A DNA stretch of 6,221 nt, from assembly GCA_021802375.1 (NCBI GenBank), contig JAKAAL010000275.1, forward strand, positions 1 through 6,221. The letters are read 5' to 3'. This document shows, piece by piece, positions 1-4,782 of this stretch; positions within the stretch are counted from its first letter, which is position 1; each line of letters begins with the position of its first letter. The translations under genes and the position numbers were made by a program. Source of the stretch: Bacillota bacterium. GTDB taxonomy: Bacteria > Bacillota_E > Sulfobacillia > Sulfobacillales > Sulfobacillaceae. Under the pieces are notes generated by a model, which searched no databases, was not told where the DNA came from, and was given only the letters and a program-made list of their open reading frames with translations.

Positions 1-1
1 A

Positions 2-682
2 TCACAAAATGCGATGAATCCATTGGCTCGGGTGGGGAAACAAATTCTGGACTTGGGGCGATCCCATCACTACAAAGATCCTCGCCAACTTTTACATGAA
101 GCGGAAGATTTAGCAAGGCGTATGGCGATGGATCCAGGTCGTGTATTGACGGCGTATCCGCATCAATTATCGGGCGGCATGCGACAGCGTATGGGAATTA
201 TTATGGCGCTGGTCTTAAAGCCGCGAGTTCTACTGCTGGACGAACCTACCACGGCGCTCGACTTATTGACTCAATCGGCGGTGCTTGAAATTATTCGATC
301 GATTCACCGAGAACGCCATTTAACCACCATTTTGATCACTCATGATATGGGGGTGGTGGCAGAGATATCAGACAATATTGTGGTCATGTATGCCGGACGT
401 GTCGTGGAACAGGGGTCTACTCGTGACACGTTACGTGATCCCCGCCATCCGTACACACGCGCCATTCTTAGGGCCATCCCGCGTCTTACCGGGGACTTAA
501 ACAGGGCGCGGCCGTTGGAGGGATCACCCCCAGACTTGACCCAAATTCCCACCACTGGATGTGTGTTTCGCAGTCGATGTTCGTATAGGACTCCCCAATG
601 CGATGTGGAGACACCATTATTAGAGTCGGTTGTTCCAGGACATCTCGTGGCGTGCCATCAGGAGGACCAAATCCATGATTGA
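2..682 (+). CDS. Oligopeptide/dipeptide ABC transporter ATP-binding subunit (OppD/DppD type), 5' partial
   Basis: This is one of the two ATPases that drive an oligopeptide/dipeptide importer from the cytoplasmic face of the membrane. The window edge removes about the first 90-100 residues, including Walker A. The frame is open from base 2 and begins in the Q-loop region (SQNAMNPL). The signature LSGGMRQR, Walker B with D-loop (LLLDEPTTALD) and H-loop histidine (ITHD) follow in order. The oligo_HPY C-terminal domain is complete: HPYTRAIL, GSPPDL, then cysteines in GCVFRSRC, PQCD and VACH. In DppD relatives such cysteines bind a 4Fe-4S cluster. The D-loop is followed by LLTQ where VTVQ is more usual, which is minor. 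The stop overlaps the next gene by 8 bases, as is normal for oppD-oppF. The family is certain. The substrate (oligopeptide, dipeptide or nickel) cannot be told from this fragment. ATG at 14 lies inside the domain and is not the true start. Confidence 0.95.
   Translation, partial: SQNAMNPLARVGKQILDLGRSHHYKDPRQLLHEAEDLARRMAMDPGRVLTAYPHQLSGGMRQRMGIIMALVLKPRVLLLDEPTTALDLLTQSAVLEIIRSIHRERHLTTILITHDMGVVAEISDNIVVMYAGRVVEQGSTRDTLRDPRHPYTRAILRAIPRLTGDLNRARPLEGSPPDLTQIPTTGCVFRSRCSYRTPQCDVETPLLESVVPGHLVACHQEDQIHD
52..99. repeat. 48-base direct repeat, copy 1 (inside the oppD-type gene)
   Basis: Bases 52-99 are identical to 6174-6221 (offset 6122). The match fails at the base before it (A51 against C6173). 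In this copy the sequence is natural coding sequence of the ATPase (LGRSHHYKDPRQLLHE), fitting the helical region between Q-loop and signature motif. Confidence 0.95.
660..665 (+). promoter_or_regulatory. Ribosome binding site of the oppF/dppF remnant
   Basis: AGGAGG lies 9 bases before ATG 675, inside the end of the upstream ATPase gene. It fixes 675 as the start of the second ATPase instead of the ATG at 630, and it supports translational coupling of the pair. Confidence 0.85.
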
Positions 683-1023
683 AGTGCGGAGGTTGGAAAA
701 AGTATATCCCCCCGTTGCCGGTGGGTTACTGTCTCACAATGAAGTGCGTGCACTACGTGGGGTTAGCCTCACTATTTCTGACGGGGGTGCCCTGTCCATA
801 ATTGGTGAGTCCGGGTGTGGCAAAACGACCTTCGGTAGGATTTTGGCAGGGCTTGAATCATACTCCGGCGGAGATATTGTGATGGATGGGAGTAACTTGA
901 ACTCTGTGGCGAATGCCGAGCGGCAACGCCATTTTCGACGCATCCAACTCATTCACCAAGATCCGTACACGGCCCTTAATCCTTCGCATACTATCCTGCA
1001 TGCCATGGCCGTGCCACTGCGCA
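675..1023 (+). pseudogene. Truncated second ABC transporter ATPase (OppF/DppF type), N-terminal third only
   Basis: OppF/DppF is the partner ATPase of OppD/DppD in peptide importers and is normally about 310-330 residues long. About 116 residues survive. They include the N-terminal beta strands (MIEVRRLEKVYPP), Walker A (GESGCGKTT, residues 44-52) and the Q-loop (QLIHQDPYTALNPS, around residue 95), and run to AVPLRI near residue 117. The sequence then stops resembling the family. The signature LSGGQ, Walker B, H-loop and oligo_HPY domain are all absent, so the product could not hydrolyse ATP. The same frame stays open without a stop into the downstream restriction gene at 1281, but the roughly 100 residues between look non-coding (many W, C, Y and H). 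The break near 1020-1030 is best read as a deletion or insertion boundary. The exact junction is uncertain by about 15 bases. Confidence 0.85.
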
Positions 1024-1237
1024 TCCAGGCCAATTTGCTACAGAAGCTCTTGTATTTGAACAAGGTATATTACAGTACTGGCATGAAAGTACAGCGGTGG
1101 CCGATTTACCTGCAGTTGTGGAAGGTATGTTACGAGCAGAGAATAATCTTCTCGTTGGACTACCGATTCCTTATGTCTTGCCTCCATGCATTATTGAAGA
1201 GATCCCCGTGTGTTTCCACACACTGTTGGTTCCCTAA
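1024..1237 (+). pseudogene. Unrecognised C-terminal gene remnant joined to truncated oppF
   Basis: Just after oppF homology ends, a different frame (codons in phase with TAA 1235-1237) reads as balanced protein of about 71 residues. Samples are FATEALVFEQGILQYW, ADLPAVVEGMLRAENN and LLVGLPIPYVLPP. The oppF frame across the same bases reads as low-quality sequence. There is no start codon with a ribosome site, and the frame opens only inside the oppF homology, so this looks like the 3' end of a gene whose front was lost at the junction. I do not recognise the family. It ends 43 bases before mrr in the same direction, so it may once have been the gene upstream of mrr in the donor cassette. Chance open frame is the alternative, since 71 codons is not decisive. 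Confidence 0.35.
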
Positions 1238-1265
1238 GATTCAATCACGGCCACTCAAAAAACAT

Positions 1266-1271
1266 AAGGAG
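1266..1271 (+). promoter_or_regulatory. Ribosome binding site of mrr
   Basis: AAGGAG is followed by a 9-base gap to ATG 1281. This decides the start of the restriction gene against the longer open frame that runs in from oppF. No convincing promoter is visible in the 43 bases between the upstream stop and this ATG. Confidence 0.8.
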
Positions 1272-1280
1272 CGAATAGAA

Positions 1281-2171
1281 ATGCCTCAACTCACGCAGCA
1301 TCGCATTGGTGAACTCATGCAAGCAGTATTCCGAGTCTTGGCGGACAACCCCGACGGGTTACCGGCTCGTGAGGTCTTGGATCAGGTTGCACACCAGATT
1401 CCACTGACCGATTTTGAACAAAGCAGTTATCCTAACCGACCCCACGTACGGCGATTCGAAAAGATCGTTCGGTTTGCCACTATCGCTCCAGTGAAAGCCG
1501 GATGGATTATTAAGGACAAAGGGCAGTGGGTACTCACGGAGTTAGGACGTAACGCGCAACAAAAATTTCAAGACCCGGCGGCCTTACAACGACAAGCATC
1601 ACAAATCTATCGCCAATGGCACGCAAACGTATCCGAGGACAACACGAATGCCGTAACAACCCCAGTGGAACAGGATCTGCCGGATGCCGGTAGTATCGTC
1701 GAAGAAGCCGAAGAGACAGCATGGGCGCAACTCGACGAATATCTCCGCCACCTCAATCCATACGACTTTCAAAATCTCGTCGCGGCCCTCTTACGTGGAA
1801 TGGGATATTTCGTTGAGTGGGTCTCTCCTCCAGGCCCAGACGGCGGCATCGATATTTTAGCCCACACGGATCCACTCGGTGCCAAAGGTCCACGCATTTT
1901 GGTTCAAGTCAAACATCGAGACAGCAAGGCTACGGTAGAGCAGATCCGATCCTTCCTCGCCATTTTAGGTGATGCGGACGTCGGACTCTTTGTGTCTACG
2001 CAAGGATTCACATCCGAGGCGGAAAAGACCGGCAGATCTCAAGAGCGTCGACGGATTATACTGATTGATCTAAAACGGCTATTTGATCTGTGGGTCCAAC
2101 ACTACGCCCACATTGCAGACGATGACCGGGGACTGCTCCCCCTGAAACCGGTCTATTATCTTGCCCCATAA
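1281..2171 (+). CDS. mrr: Mrr-type restriction endonuclease
   Basis: This complete 296-residue protein has the Mrr layout. An N-terminal winged-helix Mrr_N domain occupies about residues 8-95 (GLPAREVLDQV, FEKIVRFATIAPVKAGWI, GQWVLTELG). An acidic linker follows at about 120-150 (EEAEETAWAQ), then a C-terminal Mrr_cat PD-(D/E)xK nuclease domain. The catalytic region reads DFQNLVAALLRGMGYFVEW, then GPDGGIDILA (D187, D191) and LVQVKHR (Q209, K211), the QxK variant usual in Mrr. After it come LFVSTQGFTSEAE and a terminal IILIDLKRLFDL. Mrr enzymes cleave foreign, usually methylated, DNA in the cytoplasm (type IV restriction). Two details differ from the common consensus: Q in place of the helix glutamate (FQNLV, usually FExLV), and LIDLKRL in place of LIDGxxL. 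No methylase is present, which fits a type IV enzyme. It heads a tight three-gene run, with 38 bases to the next ATG. Confidence 0.93.
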   Translation: MPQLTQHRIGELMQAVFRVLADNPDGLPAREVLDQVAHQIPLTDFEQSSYPNRPHVRRFEKIVRFATIAPVKAGWIIKDKGQWVLTELGRNAQQKFQDPAALQRQASQIYRQWHANVSEDNTNAVTTPVEQDLPDAGSIVEEAEETAWAQLDEYLRHLNPYDFQNLVAALLRGMGYFVEWVSPPGPDGGIDILAHTDPLGAKGPRILVQVKHRDSKATVEQIRSFLAILGDADVGLFVSTQGFTSEAEKTGRSQERRRIILIDLKRLFDLWVQHYAHIADDDRGLLPLKPVYYLAP

Positions 2172-2195
2172 AGAACGTGGGAACTAAAATATCAT

Positions 2196-2202
2196 AGGAG
2201 GG
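2196..2202 (+). promoter_or_regulatory. Strong ribosome binding site of the 112-residue gene
   Basis: AGGAGGG lies 7 bases before ATG 2210, a near-perfect Gram-positive Shine-Dalgarno sequence. With only 38 bases between the mrr stop and this ATG and no terminator between them, the two genes are probably on one message. Confidence 0.85.
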
Positions 2203-2209
2203 TTCAATC

Positions 2210-2548
2210 ATGCCATTCACGTTCGAACAGATTCAAGAAGAATTCAGTCACCACGATACCGTATGGGCTCTGAAAGACGACCGGGGCAACTACGTGACGG
2301 TGCCCCACCGTAATTATCACGGACGTTTATTGGTCCCACTGTTCATCGGCAAGACAGACGCTGAACGGTTTCTTGTTGCTGTGTTGACCGAAAACCCTGC
2401 GCTCCAACACTATATCATTGCTCCCCGTGAGGTGCTACTTTTGGAGGAAATGGCCAAAATCGCCGCATCGCCTCCCTTGGGATATGCACTATACAGCCCT
2501 AACGAAGCGTGGGATTGGTCCAACGATTACAAACTCCGTGGCCAGTGA
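2210..2548 (+). CDS. Small hypothetical protein (112 aa) downstream of mrr
   Basis: This is a soluble, alpha/beta-looking protein of 112 residues with no signal peptide or membrane segment. The N-terminal part reads TFEQIQEEFSHHDTVWALKD, then DRGNYVTVP and LLVPLFIGKTDAERFL. The middle reads YIIAPREVLLLEEMAK and the end is aromatic (AWDWSNDY). The order VWALKDDRGNY, VPLF with an alignable acidic/helical stretch, then a C-terminal helix, recalls small DUF2750- or SseB-N-like proteins. I cannot assign it firmly, and no catalytic motif is visible. The start is secured by a strong ribosome site. Its place directly behind mrr, in the same direction and likely on one transcript, suggests an accessory or regulatory role for the nuclease, but that is inference from position only. 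An unrelated passenger gene is the alternative. Confidence 0.85.
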   Translation: MPFTFEQIQEEFSHHDTVWALKDDRGNYVTVPHRNYHGRLLVPLFIGKTDAERFLVAVLTENPALQHYIIAPREVLLLEEMAKIAASPPLGYALYSPNEAWDWSNDYKLRGQ

Positions 2549-2581
2549 ACCTTTCATTATGGGGAGGAGCTACGATACAGC

Positions 2582-3144
2582 ATGGGGATTACTATTCATT
2601 AGAGTAGCTGGGTTACCGGATTCGGGACCTTATTTGCGGTACTAGTGGCTTTAAAACAATCCAAAGCCGGCCAAATAGTTGCGCTGCAGGCAAGGCACGA
2701 CGCCGTCCGTCCGACGGTATATCCGGTGTCTGCTAAACTTATGGTGGACCAAGAGGATATGTCGAATCCTAAAATAATGCGCATCGAGCTTCTTATTCGG
2801 AATATGGGAGTAGGACCTGCTTTGAACTGTAGGGTAAGTTATAAGATAAGCCGGGTGAGTTGGATGGCGAAATTCACGACGGTTCTGTAATGGGTCGGTT
2901 CCCTCTTGCTATGAAAAATCGGCTGCTAGGAGTGGAGGAGCAAAAATGGGTGGGTAATCAAGGTGATCTGCAGTACGAGCTACAGGCCGCTGACGATTGC
3001 ATTGAAGGCACCATAACCTACACTTCGGTGTTTGAAGAAGATAAACCAGCTGAGCGATCGTTTTGGTTTATGGTAAATGCGTCGATGGCTCATTGGGTTT
3101 CTGCCATAACTGTGAACCTCGGAACACGGCCTTCAACCCTGTGA
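2582..3144 (+). pseudogene. Decayed gene for a membrane-anchored protein of unknown function (amber stop plus frameshift)
   Basis: AGGAG at 2565-2569 precedes ATG 2582 (MGITIH), which meets an amber TAG at 2600-2602. The same frame continues as SSWVTGFGTLFAVLVALKQ, a typical single N-terminal membrane segment. It is followed by a helical QIVALQARHDAVRPT stretch and MRIELLIRNMGVGPALNCRV, the beta-strand and 'NxGxGPA' pattern common in membrane-anchored proteins of unknown function. Between about 2845 and 2870 the coding sense jumps to another frame, which continues as GEIHDGSVMGRF, LLGVEEQKWVG, GTITYTSVFEED and AERSFWFMV to TGA at 3142-3144. Repairing both lesions gives about 187 residues. The original frame would otherwise end at 2888-2890. 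No other start with a ribosome site exists after the amber; GTG 2645 lies at the end of the membrane segment. The gene follows the 112-residue gene by 33 bases and was probably third in the mrr cassette. Sequencing error could explain one lesion. Confidence 0.7.
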
Positions 3145-3228
3145 CGACGAACCATCAGTCCCATAGGATAGCAATACCAACACGCTGTAACCTTTTTGCA
3201 AGGCGAAGGACCGTTGTGACCACGCGGC

Positions 3229-3249
3229 AAGTCGTACCCCAAACGACTT
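3229..3249. repeat. Inverted repeat AAGTCGT/ACGACTT, 7-base loop
   Basis: AAGTCGT (3229-3235) and ACGACTT (3243-3249) are perfect complements around the loop ACCCCAA. The right arm overlaps the 14-base repeat at 3241-3254, so only one of the two stems can form in an RNA at a time. Confidence 0.6.
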
Positions 3250-3292
3250 CGTTTCTGATACACCTCGCCCTGTACCGAAAACGAAGTCGTTT
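3241..3292. repeat. Perfect 14-base inverted repeat, each arm itself a palindrome
   Basis: AAACGACTTCGTTT (3241-3254) is the exact reverse complement of AAACGAAGTCGTTT (3279-3292). Each arm is itself AAACGA-N2-TCGTTT. The pair can therefore be read as a stem with a 24-base loop, or as two copies of an operator-like dyad 38 bases apart centre to centre. Function unknown; no neighbouring regulator gene is visible in the window. Confidence 0.75.
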
Positions 3293-3302
3293 AACGGTAC
3301 AG
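3270..3302. repeat. 33-base nested hairpin CTGTACCG...CGGTACAG
   Basis: CTGTACCG (3270-3277) and CGGTACAG (3295-3302) are perfect complements and enclose the palindrome AAACGA-AG-TCGTTT. An extended hairpin results. It competes with the 3241-3292 pairing. It is not followed by a T-run on the plus strand, so it does not look like a simple terminator. Confidence 0.65.
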
Positions 3303-3310
3303 TGTGGGGC

Positions 3311-3335
3311 ATAAAAAGAGAGCGGTCAAACCCGC
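3311..3335 (-). terminator. Possible minus-strand terminator
   Basis: Read on the minus strand, GCGG-GTTTGA-CCGC (3335-3322) is followed by TCTCTTTTTAT (3321-3311). The stem has only 4 base pairs, so this is a weak candidate, but the T-run is good. It could be a back-up stop for the antisense transcript proposed at 3395-3611. Confidence 0.35.
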
Positions 3336-3342
3336 ACCCCGC

Positions 3343-3361
3343 CTCGTCGGGCCGCGACGAG
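3343..3361. repeat. 7-base-pair hairpin CTCGTCG/CGACGAG
   Basis: CTCGTCG (3343-3349) and CGACGAG (3355-3361) are perfect complements around the 5-base loop GGCCG. There is no T-run at either side, so it is more likely an RNA structure element than a terminator. Confidence 0.5.
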
Positions 3362-3394
3362 AAAGGACCCCCGTTTTTCGGTACGCACGATCGG

Positions 3395-3427
3395 CAAACA
3401 AAGAGCCCGCCTCCGTAGAGACGGGCT
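3395..3427 (-). terminator. Minus-strand terminator in front of the toxin-like peptide gene
   Basis: On the minus strand AGCCCG (3427-3422) pairs with CGGGCT (3409-3404). Past one mismatch the stem extends by three more pairs up to a 4-base loop. It is followed by CTTTGTTTG (3403-3395). The hairpin plus T-rich tail has rho-independent form and would end a transcript running leftward across the peptide gene. Confidence 0.6.
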
Positions 3428-3443
3428 ATCATGGTGATGAGGG

Positions 3444-3485
3444 TTTGCCCTCCGGATACCTCCCAGAAAGGAGGTGAAGGGCAAA
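3444..3485 (+). promoter_or_regulatory. Two-tier hairpin sequestering the ribosome site of the toxin-like gene
   Basis: The ribosome site AGGAGG (3469-3474, 10 bases before ATG 3485) is buried in the stem ACCTCC (3458-3463) / GGAGGT (3470-3475). That stem is enclosed by a second perfect stem, TTTGCCCT (3444-3451) / AGGGCAAA (3478-3485), which reaches the A of the start codon. Fourteen base pairs around one start site are unlikely by chance. Such masking of the translation start is a recurrent feature of type I toxin mRNAs. Confidence 0.7.
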
Positions 3486-3571
3486 TGCACCTGACGATCA
3501 CAGTGTCGATTTCGCTACCGGCGACGGCGCTGTACATCTGGTGGCGTCACTATCGATCGAAAGATCGCTAG
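3485..3571 (+). CDS. 28-residue membrane peptide, candidate type I toxin (Fst/Ldr-like)
   Basis: ATG 3485, preceded by AGGAGG at ideal spacing, opens a 28-codon frame ending at TAG 3569-3571. The peptide starts MHLT and has one uncharged hydrophobic span (about residues 3-20: LTITVSISLPATALYIWW). It ends in a basic tail (RHYRSKDR). A short membrane span with an internal proline, a tryptophan pair at the interface and a basic C-terminus is the plan of Fst/Ldr-type toxins, where Ldr peptides end in a similar ...WWRNRK. These insert in the inner membrane and depolarise it or condense the nucleoid when over-produced. The masked ribosome site, the downstream terminator hairpin and the convergent antisense promoter all support a type I toxin. 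No plus-strand promoter is clear; TATCAT at 3427-3432 is a possible -10 without a good -35. Alternatives are a leader peptide or a chance frame. Confidence 0.55.
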   Translation: MHLTITVSISLPATALYIWWRHYRSKDR

Positions 3572-3583
3572 GCCCTCACTGGT

Positions 3584-3616
3584 CGCTCCTGTACCACCAG
3601 GAGCGGTTCTTGCTTA
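3584..3616 (+). terminator. Terminator hairpin behind the toxin-like gene
   Basis: CGCTCCTG (3584-3591) pairs perfectly with CAGGAGCG (3598-3605) around the 6-base loop TACCAC, followed by a modest T-rich tail (GTTCTTGCTTA). It lies 12 bases after the peptide's stop codon. The hairpin would also sit at the 5' end of the proposed antisense RNA, giving both RNAs complementary loops for first contact. Confidence 0.6.
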
Positions 3617-3617
3617 C

Positions 3618-3646
3618 AATATACCGTGCCTCCCGAATTTATGCAA
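3618..3646 (-). promoter_or_regulatory. Minus-strand promoter-like sequence for the antisense RNA
   Basis: On the minus strand TTGCAT (3646-3641) is separated by 17 bases from TATATT (3623-3618). The -10 matches 5 of 6 consensus bases. The -35 is weak (TTG only). The -35 overlaps the last codon and stop of the recombinase remnant. Predicted start is near 3611. Confidence 0.4.
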
Positions 3647-3902
3647 ACTCTGACTCTTTTGCGGCCACCTGTTGACCGGCAAAGCGTTGCAAGGTGGAGA
3701 GCGCCACGCCGGCCTGCTGAGCCGCCTGTCGCCACGGCACGGCCCCGGATTGCAACAACGGCAAGACCGTGCCCATCCGCGCCTGTTTCGTCGGGTCAAT
3801 CCCCTTGGGTCGTCCAATGGCCTTGCCTTCTTTTCGTGCGCGTTCCATGCCCGCTGTCACCCGCTCCCGAATCATTTCTAATTCGAATTCCGCGAGGCTG
3901 GC
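3639..3902 (-). pseudogene. Serine recombinase (resolvase/invertase) C-terminal remnant
   Basis: The frame reads ASLAEFELEMIRERVTAGM, then ARKEGKAIGRPKGIDPTKQ and PWRQAAQQAGVALSTLQRF, ending at TAA (3641-3639). This is the end of the long E-helix ('LAEFERExIxERxxAG'), the 'GRPKG' linker and the helix-turn-helix DNA-binding domain of Tn3-resolvase/DNA-invertase proteins. Those are usually about 185-200 residues, and only about 87 remain. The catalytic domain with its serine nucleophile is absent. An in-frame TAG (3905-3903) abuts the homology and no frame upstream resembles the missing part. Such enzymes resolve cointegrates or invert DNA segments for transposons, phages and plasmids, so the fragment marks former mobile DNA. 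ATG 3875 is inside the helix and is probably not a genuine start, although a free DNA-binding domain made from it cannot be excluded. Confidence 0.8.
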
Positions 3903-3905
3903 CTA

Positions 3906-4782
3906 TCTTCAAGTGCTACGATCGGGTGGCCCGCTCCGCTTGTCGGCGATCATCATAGACGCACTTTCCGTGATCGGGCGAATCATGCTGAGCCCTGCTC
4001 CTTCTATGCATCTAACCCAGAGACTGGGTATATAGCCTCTCCTCACAATGAGTCATGACGAGTATCCCATGTTCGACGTCGAGTAGTCGCATCACGGTAA
4101 AGCGAGACCATTAGACCGAAACACGAGAACATCCGTGATTCCTACTCAGTGCCACAACTGGCGGTATGAGGGGGATACGTCGGGAAAAGTAGGTCCGATC
4201 CACGATAACGCTACGTTCCCTATCCCTCCATGCGAGCATCGTCTAGGCTATCGATCTTATGGTGACGCAAGATCGTCGACCATTCCTTCTCCTGACCCAT
4301 AGCGCGTGACGTTAGACAATGGGGCGTCCGATTCGAATCCGAATCGATCCGAGCGTGCCCTCTCCCCCGATCGCGAATTGGGCCGACCGCACACCGCACG
4401 AGACTCCTTGTATATAGTCAAAAAAATGGCTCTTGGGCACTGGGCACTTTTCACTTGACAAAAAACATTCCTCGAGTCGCTTGGTCGTCAGCAGCACGGA
4501 TTGGGACGCGGGAAGAAGATGAAGCCAAACCGGAACTGGCGGCGTCTCCCCGCCACGGCTTGCGCTTAGGCCCCCTAAGTCGGGCAAGACGCGCACGCGC
4601 GAATTCTTTGTGTGTCCGAAACGGGCCTCGACACCCTATTGGTGCAAACATGGTCTCGCTCAAATCATCGATAGGCCCAAACGGATACCACGCATGGAAT
4701 CGCCCGCTGCCTCAACCATAATCGTTTCTCATCGGGTCAAGCGCGCTCGTGGCCGGTTCATTGGTAGCGCAGGTCCTTAACG
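3906..4782. other. Gene-poor stretch of about 880 bases
   Basis: I see no convincing gene here. Open frames at 4455-4721 (+) and 4312-4663 (-) overlap one another, are arginine- and serine-rich, lack ribosome sites and recall no family. One odd plus-strand frame after 4520 contains FFVCPKRASTPYWCKHG, with spaced cysteines and histidine, but has no start. Short perfect inverted repeats occur at 4015-4029 (ACCCAG/CTGGGT), 4252-4275 (CGATCTT/AAGATCG) and 4329-4346, and a tandem TGGGCAC pair at 4434-4447. It may be decayed mobile-element or gene sequence. Confidence 0.55.
4329..4346. repeat. Perfect 7-base inverted repeat CGATTCG-AATC-CGAATCG
   Basis: Two 7-base arms (4329-4335 and 4340-4346) flank a 4-base centre in otherwise gene-free sequence. 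It could be a regulator site or a small hairpin. It includes TTCGAATCC, which recalls a tRNA T-loop, but the surrounding bases do not form a tRNA. Confidence 0.5.

Larger units (their letters stand above)
3145..3403. other. Non-coding stretch rich in nested inverted repeats
   Basis: Together with the leader to 3484, this forms a gap of about 340 bases between the decayed membrane gene and the small toxin-like peptide. I find no credible protein gene. A 134-codon minus-strand frame over 3133-3537 has no family resemblance or ribosome site. The stretch instead holds several perfect short inverted repeats (listed separately), two of them mutually exclusive, which suggests a structured RNA, a transcription-control region or a mobile-element end. 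Confidence 0.6.
3395..3611 (-). ncRNA. Candidate antisense (antitoxin) RNA, about 217 nt
   Basis: A promoter-like pair on the minus strand (3646-3618) predicts a start near 3611. The next minus-strand terminator ends near 3395. The RNA in between would be complementary to the whole toxin-like message: its 3' hairpin, all 28 codons, the ribosome site and the leader. No open frame of note lies in it. This is the geometry of a type I toxin-antitoxin pair, in which the antisense RNA blocks translation or triggers decay of the toxin mRNA. The boundaries are inferred from the promoter and terminator only. Confidence 0.4.

Noticed and set aside
630..2171. A single 513-codon frame that would fuse the OppF N-terminus to Mrr
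   Set aside because: Mrr has its own ribosome site and ATG at 1281 and is complete from there; the roughly 100 residues between the two homologies look non-coding. The open frame is accidental, although a read-through fusion is not formally excluded.
3133..3537. 134-codon minus-strand frame
   Set aside because: Composition is irregular, there is no ribosome site or family resemblance, and it crosses the inverted repeats and the antisense side of the toxin-like gene.
3626..4035. Plus-strand frames opposite the recombinase remnant
   Set aside because: They are antisense shadows of the minus-strand resolvase sequence, which has clear family motifs.
4326..4348. TTCGAATCC resembling a tRNA T-loop
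   Set aside because: The flanking five-base stem does not pair correctly and no anticodon or acceptor arm is present upstream; it is part of a simple inverted repeat.
4454..4482. TTGACA at 4455-4460 as a plus-strand promoter
   Set aside because: No acceptable -10 box is found at 16-18 bases downstream and no gene follows on the plus strand.
4312..4721. Overlapping open frames on both strands
   Set aside because: They are mutual shadows with Arg/Ser-rich, low-quality protein sequence and no start signals. No known family was recognised.
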